A stretch of 64,000 bases of DNA from Sphingomonas adhaesiva (GCF_036946125.1 NZ_JAQIJT010000001.1:768501-832500), one strand, 5' to 3'. Positions 52,560-61,755 are shown, numbered from the stretch's first letter. Made by a program: numbers and translations. The notes: generated from the letters alone by a model not told the origin.

Positions 52560-53519
52560 ATGATGCTCGATTCCCCCGCCGCCCAGGTTCCGACGCTGAG
52601 CCTGAAGGATCAGGACAGCGACCCCGACGCCTTCGCGGCGGCGCTCGGCGGGTCGTTCGAACGCTTCGGTTTCGCGATCGTCGCCGATCACGGCGTGCCG
52701 CAGCCCCTGATCGACCGCGCGTGGCGGGAAACGGCCGAGCTGTTCGCGCTGCCGGAAGAGGAGAAGCGCGGCTATCATGTCGCCGGGGGCGGCGGCGCGC
52801 GCGGCTACACACCGTTCAAGACCGAAATCGCCAAGGACGCACGCCACGTCGACCTGAAGGAATTCTGGCACGTCGGCCGCGAACTGCCCGCGGGGCGCCG
52901 CTATGCCGACGAGATGCCCGCCAACGTCTGGCCCGCGCGGCCGGAAGGGTTCAGGGATACGTTCCTCGAACTGTTCTCGGCGTTCGATCAGGCCGGCGAC
53001 CGGCTGCTGTCGGCCATCGCGCGGCATCTGGGGCTGGCCCCGAACTGGTTCGATCCCGCGGTGAAGGACGGCAATTCCGTGCTGCGCCTGCTCCATTACC
53101 CGCCGATCCCCGCCGATGCGGAGGGCGTGCGTGCCGGCGCGCACGAGGACATCAACCTCATCACGCTGCTGCTCGGGGCGGAAGAGGCGGGGCTGGAACT
53201 GCTCGATCGCGCGACCGGGCAATGGCTGGCGGTCAAGCCGCCGGAGGGGGCGATGGTCGTCAACGTCGGCGACATGCTCCAGCGGCTGACCAACCACGTG
53301 CTCCCGTCGACGACGCACCGCGTCGTCAATCCGCCGCCCGAGCGTCGCGGCCATTCGCGCTATTCCATGCCGTTCTTCCTGCATCCCGCGCCCGATTTTC
53401 TGATCGAGACGCTGCCGCAGACGATCACGGCGGAGAACCCCGACCGCTATCCGCAGCCGATCACCGCCAACGGCTATCTGCGCGAGCGGCTGATCGAGAT
53501 CGGGCTCATCAAGCCGTGA
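52560..53519 (+). CDS. Isopenicillin-N-synthase-family 2-oxoglutarate/Fe(II) dioxygenase
   Basis: A 319-residue non-heme iron oxygenase. The N-terminal DIOX_N region has RFGFAIVADHGVPQPLI; the iron site is HED (His195, Asp197) and His253; the 2-oxoglutarate arginine motif RYS is at 267-269. This composition fits the plant/bacterial IPNS-like group. Start is one of two adjacent ATGs. The substrate is unknown. Its stop overlaps the start of a bactofilin-like mini-protein. Confidence 0.87.
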   Translation: MMLDSPAAQVPTLSLKDQDSDPDAFAAALGGSFERFGFAIVADHGVPQPLIDRAWRETAELFALPEEEKRGYHVAGGGGARGYTPFKTEIAKDARHVDLKEFWHVGRELPAGRRYADEMPANVWPARPEGFRDTFLELFSAFDQAGDRLLSAIARHLGLAPNWFDPAVKDGNSVLRLLHYPPIPADAEGVRAGAHEDINLITLLLGAEEAGLELLDRATGQWLAVKPPEGAMVVNVGDMLQRLTNHVLPSTTHRVVNPPPERRGHSRYSMPFFLHPAPDFLIETLPQTITAENPDRYPQPITANGYLRERLIEIGLIKP

Positions 53520-53749
53520 CCCGCGGCATCGTCGACGGCGACGTCCGTATCGCGCACGACGGCGTCGTGCCGGGCATCGTCGGCGGGTCGGTGATCGTCG
53601 CCGCGGGCTGTCGCGTCGAGGTGAGCGGGATCGTCGAGGGTGACGTGGTGGCCGAACCGGGCGCGCGGGTGCTCGTGTCTGGCATCGTCAGCGGCGAGGT
53701 ACGCGCGCTCGGCGATGCCGCGGTCGAGGTGACCGGCATCGTCGGCTGA
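53516..53749 (+). CDS. Bactofilin-like beta-helical mini-protein
   Basis: A 77-residue protein starting at GTG overlapping the oxygenase stop. It is almost entirely short repeats of the form G-x-V-x-G-[DE]-V/I with hydrophobic alternation (GIVDGDVRI, GIVGGSVIV, GIVEGDVVA, GIVSGEVRA, GIVG), the pattern of bactofilin-type beta-helices. Five or so rungs are visible. Full-length bactofilins are longer, so this may form a short polymer or cap. Function is unknown. Confidence 0.65.
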   Translation: MTRGIVDGDVRIAHDGVVPGIVGGSVIVAAGCRVEVSGIVEGDVVAEPGARVLVSGIVSGEVRALGDAAVEVTGIVG

Positions 53750-54096
53750 TGCGGGGCGGCGAACCGCGCAGACCCTGATCCCTTCCAACTGAAGCACCTC
53801 CCCGGCGCAGGCAGGAGCCCAGTTGGGAAGGCTTGGGTGAGGAAGTCAGCAACGGATCACCAGCGCTGCCCAACTGGACCCCGGCCTTCGCGGGACTTTT
53901 GCAAAATGGCTGCAGCAGTGCCGCGTACCGGCCGTGCTCCTGCGCAGGCAGGAGCTCAGGGTCAGGCAGAACAACGCCTGTAGGGGCCGGCAACCCTGGG
54001 CTCCTGCCTGCGCAGGAGCACGGTGGAGACTTTTGCAAACGTCCCGCCTTCGCCGGGGAGGCGGTTGCGGCCGGTTCAAGCCGCGTCGATCAAACT
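53750..54096. repeat. 347-bp repeat-rich region with an inverted-spacer REPIN-like element
   Basis: It holds a paired palindrome (GGAGCCCAGTTGGG ... GCCCAACTGGACCCCGG) at about 53790-53900, then a REPIN-like element with arms at 53932-53961 and 53994-54023 (one mismatch) and outer GCGGGACTTTTGCAAAA / GTTTGCAAAAGTC ends (about 53890-54062). Its spacer is in the opposite orientation to the other copies. No gene is supported. Confidence 0.87.
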
Positions 54097-55764
54097 CTAG
54101 CGCCGCAGCAGGCCGCCCAGGACGCCGCGCACCACCTGGCCCAACAGCCCGCCGCCGCTCTTGCCGCGTCCCGATCCCAGCACGGCCTTCGTCACCTCGT
54201 TCGCGACGCTGCGGCCGATCGCGGAGGAGGCGGAGCGGGTGGCGGAGGTCATCGCCTTGTTCCACGGGTTGTTCGCCGCCTCCCGCTCGGCGGCACGGCG
54301 CGCGCGCTCGTCCTCGCGCGCCTGCCGGTCGGCATCGCGCTGCGCGGCGATATGGGCGCGCTCCGCCTCCTTCGCCGCTCTGGCCTGCTCCTTCGCGGCG
54401 AGCGCAGCCGCCTTTTCCGCGTCGTCCCGAGCGCGGGCGGCGGCCAGCGCGGCGGCGGCCTCGTGCGTCTTGGCGGCGAGCAATTCCTCCGCCGATTCGC
54501 GATCGACGACGGTGTCGTACTTGGCGCCAATGCGGTCGGTCTGGATCAGGACGCGGCGCTCGTCGGCGGTGACCGGGCCGACGCGGCTCGCGGGCGGGCG
54601 GATCAGCGTGCGCTCGACGGGGGCGGGGGCGCCGTCGCGCTGGAGCAGCGACACCAGTGCCTCGCCCGTCTTCAGCTCGGTGATCGCGCTGGCGACATCG
54701 ACCGCGGGGTTGGCGCGGAACGTGTCGGCGGCGGCGCGCACCGCCTTCTGGTCGCGCGGGGTGAAGGCGTTCAGCTTGTGCTGGATACGATTGCCCAGCT
54801 GGCCGGCGACCTTGTCGGGGATGTCGATGGGGTTCTGCGTGATGAAATACACGCCCACCCCCTTCGAGCGGATCAGGCGGACGACCTGCTCCACCTTCTC
54901 CATCAGCGCCTCGGGTGCGTCGTCGAACAGCAGATGCGCCTCGTCGAAGAAGAAGCACAATGTCGGCTTCTCGGGATCGCCGACCTCGGGCAGATGCTCG
55001 AACAGTTCGGAGAGCAGCCAGAGCAGGAAGGTGGCGTAGAGTTTCGGCGCGGCCATCAGTCTGTCGGCGGCCAGCACGTTCACGATGCCGCGTCCCCGCT
55101 CGTCGGTGCCGAGGAAGTCGTCGAGCTCCAGCGCGGGTTCGCCGAAGAAATTGCCCGCTCCCTGCGAGCGGAGCTGGAGCAGCGCGCGCTGGATCGCGCC
55201 GATCGACTGTCGGGAGACGTTGCCGTAGGTGGTGGTCAGTTCCTCCGCCCGCTCCGCGCAATGCGCCAGCATCGCCTGGAGGTCGTCGAGGTCGATCAGC
55301 AGCAGCCCCTCCGCATCGGCGACGTGGAAGGCGATGGTCAGGACGCCCTCCTGCACCTCGTTCAGTCCCATCAGCCGCGCGAGCAGCAGCGGCCCCATTT
55401 CGCTGACGGTGGTGCGGACGGGGTGGCCCTGCTCGCCGTAGAGATCCCAGAACTGGACCGGCGTATCGGCGTAGCGCCAGTCGGTATCGCCGATATCGGC
55501 GGCGCGCGCGGCGAAGGCGGCGTGGGTCTTCGCGGCGGGCGAGCCGGCGAGCGCCAGGCCGGAGAGGTCGCCCTTCACATCGGCGACGAAGCAGGCGACC
55601 CCGGCCGCGGAGAATCCCTCCACCACGCCTTGCAGCGTCACGGTCTTGCCCGTGCCGGTCGCACCCGCGATCAGGCCGTGGCGGTTGGCGCGGCGCAGGT
55701 CGAGCCGTTGCGGCGCCGTTCCGCCCGCGCCCGCGCCGATGAAGATGCTGCCGTCGTCGCCCAT
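54097..55764 (-). CDS. HerA/YjgR-like ATPase (DUF853)
   Basis: A 555-residue P-loop ATPase of the YjgR/DUF853 family. Walker A is GATGTGKT (34-41); Walker B is CFFFDEAHLLFD; sensor-like YFITQNPIDIPD follows. The C-terminus has an Ala/Glu/Arg-rich coiled coil (about 430-500) and a Gly-rich tail (GLLGQVVRGVLGGLLRR). It is related to HerA/FtsK translocases; function unknown. Start is the ATG preceded by GGAGGG. Confidence 0.88.
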   Translation of the reverse strand: MGDDGSIFIGAGAGGTAPQRLDLRRANRHGLIAGATGTGKTVTLQGVVEGFSAAGVACFVADVKGDLSGLALAGSPAAKTHAAFAARAADIGDTDWRYADTPVQFWDLYGEQGHPVRTTVSEMGPLLLARLMGLNEVQEGVLTIAFHVADAEGLLLIDLDDLQAMLAHCAERAEELTTTYGNVSRQSIGAIQRALLQLRSQGAGNFFGEPALELDDFLGTDERGRGIVNVLAADRLMAAPKLYATFLLWLLSELFEHLPEVGDPEKPTLCFFFDEAHLLFDDAPEALMEKVEQVVRLIRSKGVGVYFITQNPIDIPDKVAGQLGNRIQHKLNAFTPRDQKAVRAAADTFRANPAVDVASAITELKTGEALVSLLQRDGAPAPVERTLIRPPASRVGPVTADERRVLIQTDRIGAKYDTVVDRESAEELLAAKTHEAAAALAAARARDDAEKAAALAAKEQARAAKEAERAHIAAQRDADRQAREDERARRAAEREAANNPWNKAMTSATRSASSAIGRSVANEVTKAVLGSGRGKSGGGLLGQVVRGVLGGLLRR

Positions 55765-55830
55765 GCCCGGTCCCTCCGCTGGCGGGACCTTAAACCGCGG
55801 AATGCCGCACGTCATCCCGAACCGACGCCG

Positions 55831-55922
55831 TCATGCCGGGCCTGTCCCGGCATCCAGGGTCCAGCGCACCTTACGACGATCGGTGCGCGGAACCCTGGAC
55901 CCCGGAACAAGTCCGGGTTGAC
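55831..55922. repeat. Paired palindrome between the ATPase and protease genes
   Basis: GTCATGCCGGGCCTGTCCCG ... CATCCAGGGTCC is mirrored by GAACCCTGGACCCCGG ... AAGTCCGGGTTGAC around a central GGTGCGC/GCGCACC pair. It is another repeat family member related to 24188-24284. Confidence 0.8.
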
Positions 55923-55941
55923 GGGTGCGTGCGGCAGGCGA

Positions 55942-57474
55942 TCAGCGGATCTTGACGGGGACGAAGACGCCGCTGGTCCGCTGGCGGGTGATGTTCAGCA
56001 ACACCTGCGGACGGCCCGCCGCCTTCGCCGCGGCGACGACGCGCGCGACATCCGCGGCGGTACGGACCGGCTGCGAGTTGATCGACGAGATGACGTCGCC
56101 GCGCTTCAGCTTCTGCCCGGCGTCGCTCGACGGATCGACCGATCCGACGACCACGCCCTGCACCGTCGAATCGACGCCCACCTGACGCGCGATCTGCGGG
56201 GTCAGCGGCTGGACGGTCACGCCCAGCGAGCTGGGCGCCGTCGCCTCGTCGCCATCGTCGGGCAGCGGGCCGTCGTCGTCGCCCGTGCCGGTCAGCGAGG
56301 CGAGCTGATCCTCCGACGGACGCGTCGATACCGTGGCGGACAGCGTCGTCGGCCTGCCGTCGCGGATGACGTTCATCCGGATCGTCGAGCCGGGGGCGGC
56401 ATTGGCGACCAGATAGGACAGGGTCCGATCCGGGGTCACCGCCTGGCCGTTGATCTGCGTCACCACGTCGCCCGCGCGCAGGCCGGCCTTCGCGCCGGGG
56501 CCGCCCGGCTCGACCCGGCCGATGATCTCGCCCTGGTTCTTGGGCAGGCCGAGCGCGGCGGCGATATCGTCGGTCACCGGCTGGATGCCGACGCCCAGAT
56601 AGCCGCGCTGGACCTTCTGACCCTTCATCAGCGTATCGATGATTGGACGCGCCTCACTGGCGGGGATCGCGAAACCGATGCCGATGTTGCCGCCCGACTG
56701 CGAATAGATCTGGCTGTTGATGCCGATCACGTCGCCGCTCATGTTGAACATCGGGCCACCGGAATTGCCCTGATTGATCGCGGCGTCGGTCTGGATGAAG
56801 CTGTCGAACGGGCCGTTGCCCGTCGCGCGGTGCACCGCCGAGACGATACCGGCCGTCACCGTACCCCCGAGCCCGAACGGCTGGCCGATCGCGACCACCC
56901 AGTCGCCCACGCGCGCCTTCGTCGAATCGCCCAGCCGGACGAACGGGAGCGGGGTGGAGGATTCGATCTTCAGCACCGCCAGGTCGGAGGTGGGATCGCG
57001 GCCGATCAGCTTCGCCTTGTATTCCTTGCGGTCCTGCAAGGTGACGGCGATCGACTCCACGGTCGCGCCGCGGGCCGCGGGGGCGATGACGTGATTGTTG
57101 GTGACGACATAGCCGTCGGCCGAGATCAGGAAGCCCGAGCCGAGCGATTGCCCCTCGCGCGTGACGGGTGCGCCGCCACCGCCGCCGCCGAACTGGCCGA
57201 ACAGCTCGCCGAAGGGCGTGCCGGCGAAGGGGTTCGCCTGCTGCTGGACGGTCACCTTCTGCGTGGTGGAAATGTTGACGACCGCGGGCTGCAGCTTCGC
57301 GACCATATCGGCGAAGCTCATCGGTGCGCCGACCCGCGGCGCGGCGGCGTTGATCGCGCCGGGCTCGTTCTGCGCGACCTGCGCGGTCGCCGGGTTCTGC
57401 AGCGTCAGCGACGCCGCCGTGCCGCCGAGAAGGATGGCGCCGGTAAGGGCGTAAGCATACCGCACTTTCTTCAT
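55942..57474 (-). CDS. degP: Do-type periplasmic serine endopeptidase (DegP/MucD)
   Basis: A 510-residue HtrA-type protease with a signal peptide (cleavage near ATAQ, residue 32), a trypsin-like domain with His128 (TNNHVI), Asp164 (SDLAVLK) and Ser238 (NQGNSGGP), and two PDZ domains (about 285-375 and 405-505). It degrades or refolds damaged envelope proteins. It is downstream of hflC-hflK on the minus strand, a common alphaproteobacterial order hflKC-degP. Confidence 0.94.
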   Translation of the reverse strand: MKKVRYAYALTGAILLGGTAASLTLQNPATAQVAQNEPGAINAAAPRVGAPMSFADMVAKLQPAVVNISTTQKVTVQQQANPFAGTPFGELFGQFGGGGGGAPVTREGQSLGSGFLISADGYVVTNNHVIAPAARGATVESIAVTLQDRKEYKAKLIGRDPTSDLAVLKIESSTPLPFVRLGDSTKARVGDWVVAIGQPFGLGGTVTAGIVSAVHRATGNGPFDSFIQTDAAINQGNSGGPMFNMSGDVIGINSQIYSQSGGNIGIGFAIPASEARPIIDTLMKGQKVQRGYLGVGIQPVTDDIAAALGLPKNQGEIIGRVEPGGPGAKAGLRAGDVVTQINGQAVTPDRTLSYLVANAAPGSTIRMNVIRDGRPTTLSATVSTRPSEDQLASLTGTGDDDGPLPDDGDEATAPSSLGVTVQPLTPQIARQVGVDSTVQGVVVGSVDPSSDAGQKLKRGDVISSINSQPVRTAADVARVVAAAKAAGRPQVLLNITRQRTSGVFVPVKIR

Positions 57475-57618
57475 GTCCTCTCAATCACCCGTCATAAAAG
57501 GGGAACGACGCGTCGCACTGTGGCTGTCGTGCGATGAACGCCGATTGAATATGAACGCCCGACAACGCCATTCTGTCCGTGGCCGGTCCGGCCGATCTCG
57601 CCCCCGATGTTTGCGAAG

Positions 57619-58494
57619 TCAGCGCCCACGGCCAGTGAATTCGCGCAGATAGGCGTTGTTCGGGCTGAGGATGACGTTCGTCGACCCCTCCGGACGTGGC
57701 CCGCCATCGGCGCCGAAAGTATGCCGATAGCTCTGCATCGCGCGGTAGAAGTCGTAGAAGTCGGCATCCTTGCTGAAGGCATCGGCATAGATGCGCGCGG
57801 CCTGCGCGTCGGCCTCGGCCCGGACGATCTGCGCCTGCTTCTGCCCCTGCGCGCGGATCGTGTTCGCCTCCTGCTGACGGGCGGTGCGCATCCGCTGGAG
57901 CGCGCTGTCGAGCGGGCTGCCCTCCGGCAGGTCGGCATGCTTGATGCGGACGTCGACGATCTCCGCCCCGTACTGGCGTGCGTAGCGCTGGAGCGAGGCC
58001 TGGATCGCGTCCATCACGCGGCCGCGCTCCGGGCTGAGCAGCATCGAGAAGGGCACCTTGCCCAATTCGTTGCGCAGCGCGGTGCCGAGCAGCGGGCGCA
58101 GCTGATCGGCGACGCGCTCCTCCGTGTTCGACGTGCTGCCGGTCGAGGTCACCGCGCGCAGCGGATCGACGATGCGGAAGCGCGCGAAGGCATCGACGTT
58201 GAGCCGCAGCTGGTCGGTCGACAGCACCAGCGTGTTGTCGAGATCGGCGTCGAGCACGCGCTTGTCGATCCACACGATCTTGTCGACGAACGGGATGCGC
58301 GCGATCACGCCCGCGCCGGTGCGGCCGATGACCTGCCCCGGCTGCCACTGGTTGACCAGCCGCACCGGATTGTTGAGCCGCAGGACGACCGCCTGCTGCG
58401 TTTCCGGCACGATCGCGAAGGTCGCCGCGGCAAGGATGACGAGCACCAGCGCCAGCAGGCCGGCGGCGACGGGGTTGCGCAACCAGTGCGGCAT
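57619..58494 (-). CDS. hflC: Protease modulator HflC
   Basis: A 291-residue SPFH/stomatin protein with an N-terminal membrane helix (about 8-28), a prohibitin fold (TQQAVVLRLNNPVR; YGAEIVDVRIKHADLPEGS) and a coiled-coil region with ANTIRAQGQKQAQIVRAEADAQA. HflC pairs with HflK to control the FtsH protease. Its start overlaps the hflK stop. Confidence 0.95.
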   Translation of the reverse strand: MPHWLRNPVAAGLLALVLVILAAATFAIVPETQQAVVLRLNNPVRLVNQWQPGQVIGRTGAGVIARIPFVDKIVWIDKRVLDADLDNTLVLSTDQLRLNVDAFARFRIVDPLRAVTSTGSTSNTEERVADQLRPLLGTALRNELGKVPFSMLLSPERGRVMDAIQASLQRYARQYGAEIVDVRIKHADLPEGSPLDSALQRMRTARQQEANTIRAQGQKQAQIVRAEADAQAARIYADAFSKDADFYDFYRAMQSYRHTFGADGGPRPEGSTNVILSPNNAYLREFTGRGR

Positions 58495-59615
58495 CAGCGC
58501 TGCCCCCCCTGCGGCTGGGCCTGCGCGGGCGCGGGCGCGTCGGCCTGCTCGCCCGGTTCGGGCAGCTTGCGCAGGCGGTCCAGCGGCAGATACGGCGTCA
58601 CGCCCGGCACTTCCACGATCGTCTTGTCGGTCCTGGCCAGCACGGCCTCCATCGTCTCATAATACATGCGGCGGCGCGTCACCTCGGGGGCGAGGCGATA
58701 TTGTTCGTACACCTGGTCGAAGGCGGAGGCCTCACCCTGCGCGCGCGCGATCACCTGCTGCGAATAGCTGCGCGCGTTGTTGAGGTTGCCGACCGCCTCC
58801 TGCTGCGCGGCGGTGACGGCGTTGAAGTCGTCGGCCAGCTGCTGCGGCGCGGAGGCCTGCTTGATCGACACGCCCTGCACGCGCACGCCCGCCTGATAGC
58901 TGTCGAGGATCTGCTGCATCATCTGCGCCACGCGCGCCTCGATCGTGGTGCGACCCGCGCCGATCGCCTCGTTGAGCGTCGTCGTCGCCAGCACCGCGCG
59001 CATCGCGCTTTCGGCGGTGGCGCGCACGGTCTGCTGCGGATCCTTGATCTCGAACACGTAGTTGCGCGCATCCGATACGCGCCAGCGGACGGTATAGGCC
59101 AGGTCGATGATGTTCTGATCGCCGGTCAGCACCATCTCGCCGCCGTCCTGCGGGAATTCGTCGGTGCGGACCTGCTCCACGTCGACCTTCACCACGTTGA
59201 CGAAGGGCGCAGGCAGGGTGAGGCGGATGCCCGGCTCCAGCTCGCCCGAATAGCGGCCGAGATAGGTGACGACGCCGCGCTGCTGCGGGCCGATCTGATG
59301 CACCGAGGTGAAGATGACCCACAGCCCGACCAGCAGGGCCGCGCCGATCAGCCACAGGGCGCGCGCGTTCGCGCCCAGCGGCAGCTGCGGCCCGCCGCCG
59401 CCCCCGCCACCGCCGAACCCGCCGCCACCGCCGCGCGCCTTCTTCAGGAAATCGTCGAGCGCGGTCGGCCGGGCGGTGGAGCGCTTGCCGCCGGGCGGCA
59501 CCGCCCACGGATTGCGCGGGCCGGCATTGTCGTCGTTACCGCCCCCCCACGGGCCATTCGAATTGTCGGCAGCAAGGATGATCGGGCGCCGGAGCCAGCG
59601 TCGCAGGATGGTCAT
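58494..59615 (-). CDS. hflK: FtsH protease activity modulator HflK
   Basis: A 373-residue partner of HflC. The N-terminus has a Gly-rich linker (ARGGGGGFGGGGGGGG, about 60-75), a membrane helix (about 85-106), then the SPFH domain (GPQQRGVVTYLGRYSGELEPG; EIKDPQQTVRATAESAMR). The Pro/Gln-rich tail ends the protein. The ATG start at 59615 excludes a long upstream in-frame extension that runs antisense through the next gene. Divergent from the Mrp gene. Confidence 0.94.
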   Translation of the reverse strand: MTILRRWLRRPIILAADNSNGPWGGGNDDNAGPRNPWAVPPGGKRSTARPTALDDFLKKARGGGGGFGGGGGGGGPQLPLGANARALWLIGAALLVGLWVIFTSVHQIGPQQRGVVTYLGRYSGELEPGIRLTLPAPFVNVVKVDVEQVRTDEFPQDGGEMVLTGDQNIIDLAYTVRWRVSDARNYVFEIKDPQQTVRATAESAMRAVLATTTLNEAIGAGRTTIEARVAQMMQQILDSYQAGVRVQGVSIKQASAPQQLADDFNAVTAAQQEAVGNLNNARSYSQQVIARAQGEASAFDQVYEQYRLAPEVTRRRMYYETMEAVLARTDKTIVEVPGVTPYLPLDRLRKLPEPGEQADAPAPAQAQPQGGQR

Positions 59616-59687
59616 GACGTCTTTATAGGTGTCGCGGTGACGAAAAACAGTGGCAAGGCGCGTCGCGCTGCGTAACGGATCGTGTCC

Positions 59688-60632
59688 ATGGACGAAGAAG
59701 CGATCAGGGCGGCCGTCGCGGCGGTGGCGGGGACGCGCGCGACGGTGCGCGTCGAGGGGCAGCGGATCGGCGTGGTGATCGACGCCAGCGGGCTGGACGT
59801 GCCCGCGCGCGACGCGCTGGAGGCGAGCGTGCGGATGGCGGCGGCGGTGCCGGGCCATGAGGTACGCACCGTCGTCACCGCGGAGCGCGCGACGCGCCGC
59901 ATCGTCGCGGTCGCCAGCGGCAAGGGCGGGGTGGGCAAGTCCACCGTCTCCGCCAACCTGGCGATCGCGCTGGCACGGGGCGGGCGGCGCGTCGGACTGG
60001 TCGATGCCGATATCTACGGCCCGTCGCAGCCGCGGCTGATGGCGGTGGAGGGCATCCGCCCGCAGGCGCGCGAACAGGTGCTGCTGCCGGTCGCGACGCC
60101 CTATGGCGTGCCGCTGCTGTCGATGGGGCAGCTGGTGGAGCCGGGCAGGGCGCTGGCGTGGCGCGGGCCGATGACCGCGGGTGCGCTGGGGCAGATGGTC
60201 GAGGCGGACTGGGGCGTGACCGATACGCTCGTCGTCGACCTGCCGCCCGGGACCGGCGACGTGCAGCTGACGATGGTGCAGAAGCATCGCCCGGCGGGCG
60301 CGGTGATCGTGTCGACGCCGCAGGACCTGGCGCTGATCGACGCGCGCCGCGCGATCGACCTGTTCGACAAGGCCGGCGTGCCGATCATCGGGCTGGTCGA
60401 GAACATGGCGGGCTATGCCTGCCCGCATTGCGGCGAGGTGTCGGACCCGTTCGGGCGCGGCGGGGCGGAAGCCGCGGCGCGCGAGGCGGGGATCACGTTC
60501 CTGGGGCGCATCCCGCTCGACATCGCGATCCGGACCGCGTCGGACGCGGGGCAGCCGCCCGCGGCGGGGGCGGAGGACCGCGTGTTCCTGCCGCTGGCGG
60601 CGCAGGTGGCGGGGTGGCTGGCGACGCATTGA
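59688..60632 (+). CDS. Mrp/NBP35 (ApbC) iron-sulfur carrier ATPase
   Basis: A 314-residue P-loop protein. Deviant Walker A GKGGVGKST is at 78-86; DADIYGPSQPRL and DLPPGTGDVQLT follow; the Fe-S CxxC motif is ACPHCGE (Cys245, Cys248). The N-terminal DUF59-like part is shortened (about 70 residues). Mrp/ApbC proteins deliver iron-sulfur clusters. Start is the ATG; a GTG two codons upstream is possible. Divergent from hflK. Confidence 0.93.
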   Translation: MDEEAIRAAVAAVAGTRATVRVEGQRIGVVIDASGLDVPARDALEASVRMAAAVPGHEVRTVVTAERATRRIVAVASGKGGVGKSTVSANLAIALARGGRRVGLVDADIYGPSQPRLMAVEGIRPQAREQVLLPVATPYGVPLLSMGQLVEPGRALAWRGPMTAGALGQMVEADWGVTDTLVVDLPPGTGDVQLTMVQKHRPAGAVIVSTPQDLALIDARRAIDLFDKAGVPIIGLVENMAGYACPHCGEVSDPFGRGGAEAAAREAGITFLGRIPLDIAIRTASDAGQPPAAGAEDRVFLPLAAQVAGWLATH

Positions 60633-61168
60633 GGGCGCGCGCCTCACCCTGGAGGCGATCGAAACCCGTGCGAGCATCGCGTATCGCTCGGCTCTCACCG
60701 TTCCCCGGCGAAGGCGGGACGTTTGCAAAAGGCGTGGACCCGTTGCTGCTGCACTCGTTTTGCAGAGGTCCCGCGAGGGCGGGCTCAGTTGGCGCGGCTT
60801 TTCCGTATGTTACCAACGTCCCCCAGCTGGGCCCCGGCCTGCGCCGGGGAACAAGGAGCTGAGGTTCGCAGAGCTCTCAAGCTGATCCGAGGTCCCGCCA
60901 TTCGCCGCCCCGGTCGAAGCGGCACCCCGGCTCGAGGTGGGACCTTTGCAAAAGGTTACACCGTGCTCCTGCGCAGGCAGGAGCCCAGGGTTGCAGGTCC
61001 CAAAAGGCGTTGTTCTGCTGGGCCCTGGGCTCCTGCCTGCGCAGGAGCACGGCGGGTATGCGGCGCCGTTCTCGCCATTTTGCAATGGCACCGCTCAAGG
61101 CCGGGGTGACGTCGTGGAGGGAGGATCGGTCGACGCGCTACGGCGTTCTTTCCCGAAGGAGACCCGTC
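60633..61168. repeat. 536-bp repeat-rich intergenic region
   Basis: In order: a short element with GCGGGACGTTTGCAAAA and TTTTGCAGAGGTCCCGC ends (about 60704-60785); a half-copy of the TTCCTTGTCCCC-core element (60779-60850), reverse complement of that at 28.2 kb; a REPIN-like element with perfect 30-bp arms at 60961-60990 and 61023-61052 and outer ends from about 60926 to 61110. No gene is supported until the CoA-binding protein. Confidence 0.88.
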
Positions 61169-61603
61169 ATGCCGTTGACTGCCGATGCCGAGATCAAGGC
61201 GCTGCTGGAGGAAACCCGCACCATCGCGCTGGTGGGCGCGTCCGACCGGCCCGAGCGGCCGTCCTATGGCGTGATGGCGACCTTGCAGGCGCACGGCTAC
61301 CGCGTGATCCCGGTCAATCCGCAGATCACCGGCGAGCATGTCCATGGCGAATTCGTCTTTCGCGACCTGACCCAGTTGGGCGATCCGATCGACATGGTCG
61401 ACATCTTCCGCCGCTCCGACAAGGTCGGCGAGGTGGTGGACGAGGCCATCGCGATCGGCGCGAAGGCGGTGTGGATGCAGCTGGGCGTGATCGATCCGGC
61501 CGCCGCGGCGCGCGCGGAGGCGGCGGGGCTGAAGGTGGTGATGGATCGCTGCCCGGCGATCGATATTCCACGGCTGGGTGTGGCGCCGGTCGGGGAGGGG
61601 TGA
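61169..61603 (+). CDS. CoA-binding domain protein
   Basis: A 144-residue Rossmann-like CoA-binding protein (succinyl-CoA synthetase alpha N-domain family). The motif TIALVGASDRPERPSYGVM, VIPVNPQI and AKAVWMQLGVID are typical, and the single cysteine region DRCPAID near the end is conserved. Members may bind CoA or a CoA-derived redox ligand. GGAG lies 7 bases before the ATG. Confidence 0.88.
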   Translation: MPLTADAEIKALLEETRTIALVGASDRPERPSYGVMATLQAHGYRVIPVNPQITGEHVHGEFVFRDLTQLGDPIDMVDIFRRSDKVGEVVDEAIAIGAKAVWMQLGVIDPAAAARAEAAGLKVVMDRCPAIDIPRLGVAPVGEG

Positions 61604-61633
61604 GGGGGGCGAGGCGTAGTCCGCTCCCCTCTC

Positions 61634-61729
61634 CGTCATTCCCGCGCAGGCGGGAATCCAGACACGCAGGTGGTGCGGCTGGAGCCGCGAGGGCAGCGTA
61701 TCTGGATCCCCGCCTGCGCGGGGATGACG
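61634..61729. repeat. Paired palindromic repeat of the GTCATTCCCGC family, copy 4
   Basis: A 96-bp element CGTCATTCCCGCGCAGGCGG ... CGCCTGCGCGGGGATGACG, whose middle (CACGCAGGTGGTGCGGC... CAGCGTATCTGG) resembles that of copy 1 at 11131-11226. It separates two convergent genes. Confidence 0.85.
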
Positions 61730-61755
61730 GCCAATAGTGACGGGTGGCCGAGCGC

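Noticed and set aside
53833..57537. Plus-strand open frame of over 1200 codons antisense to the ATPase and DegP genes
   Set aside because: It starts in repeat DNA, has no recognisable domain, and the opposite strand encodes two well-defined proteins.
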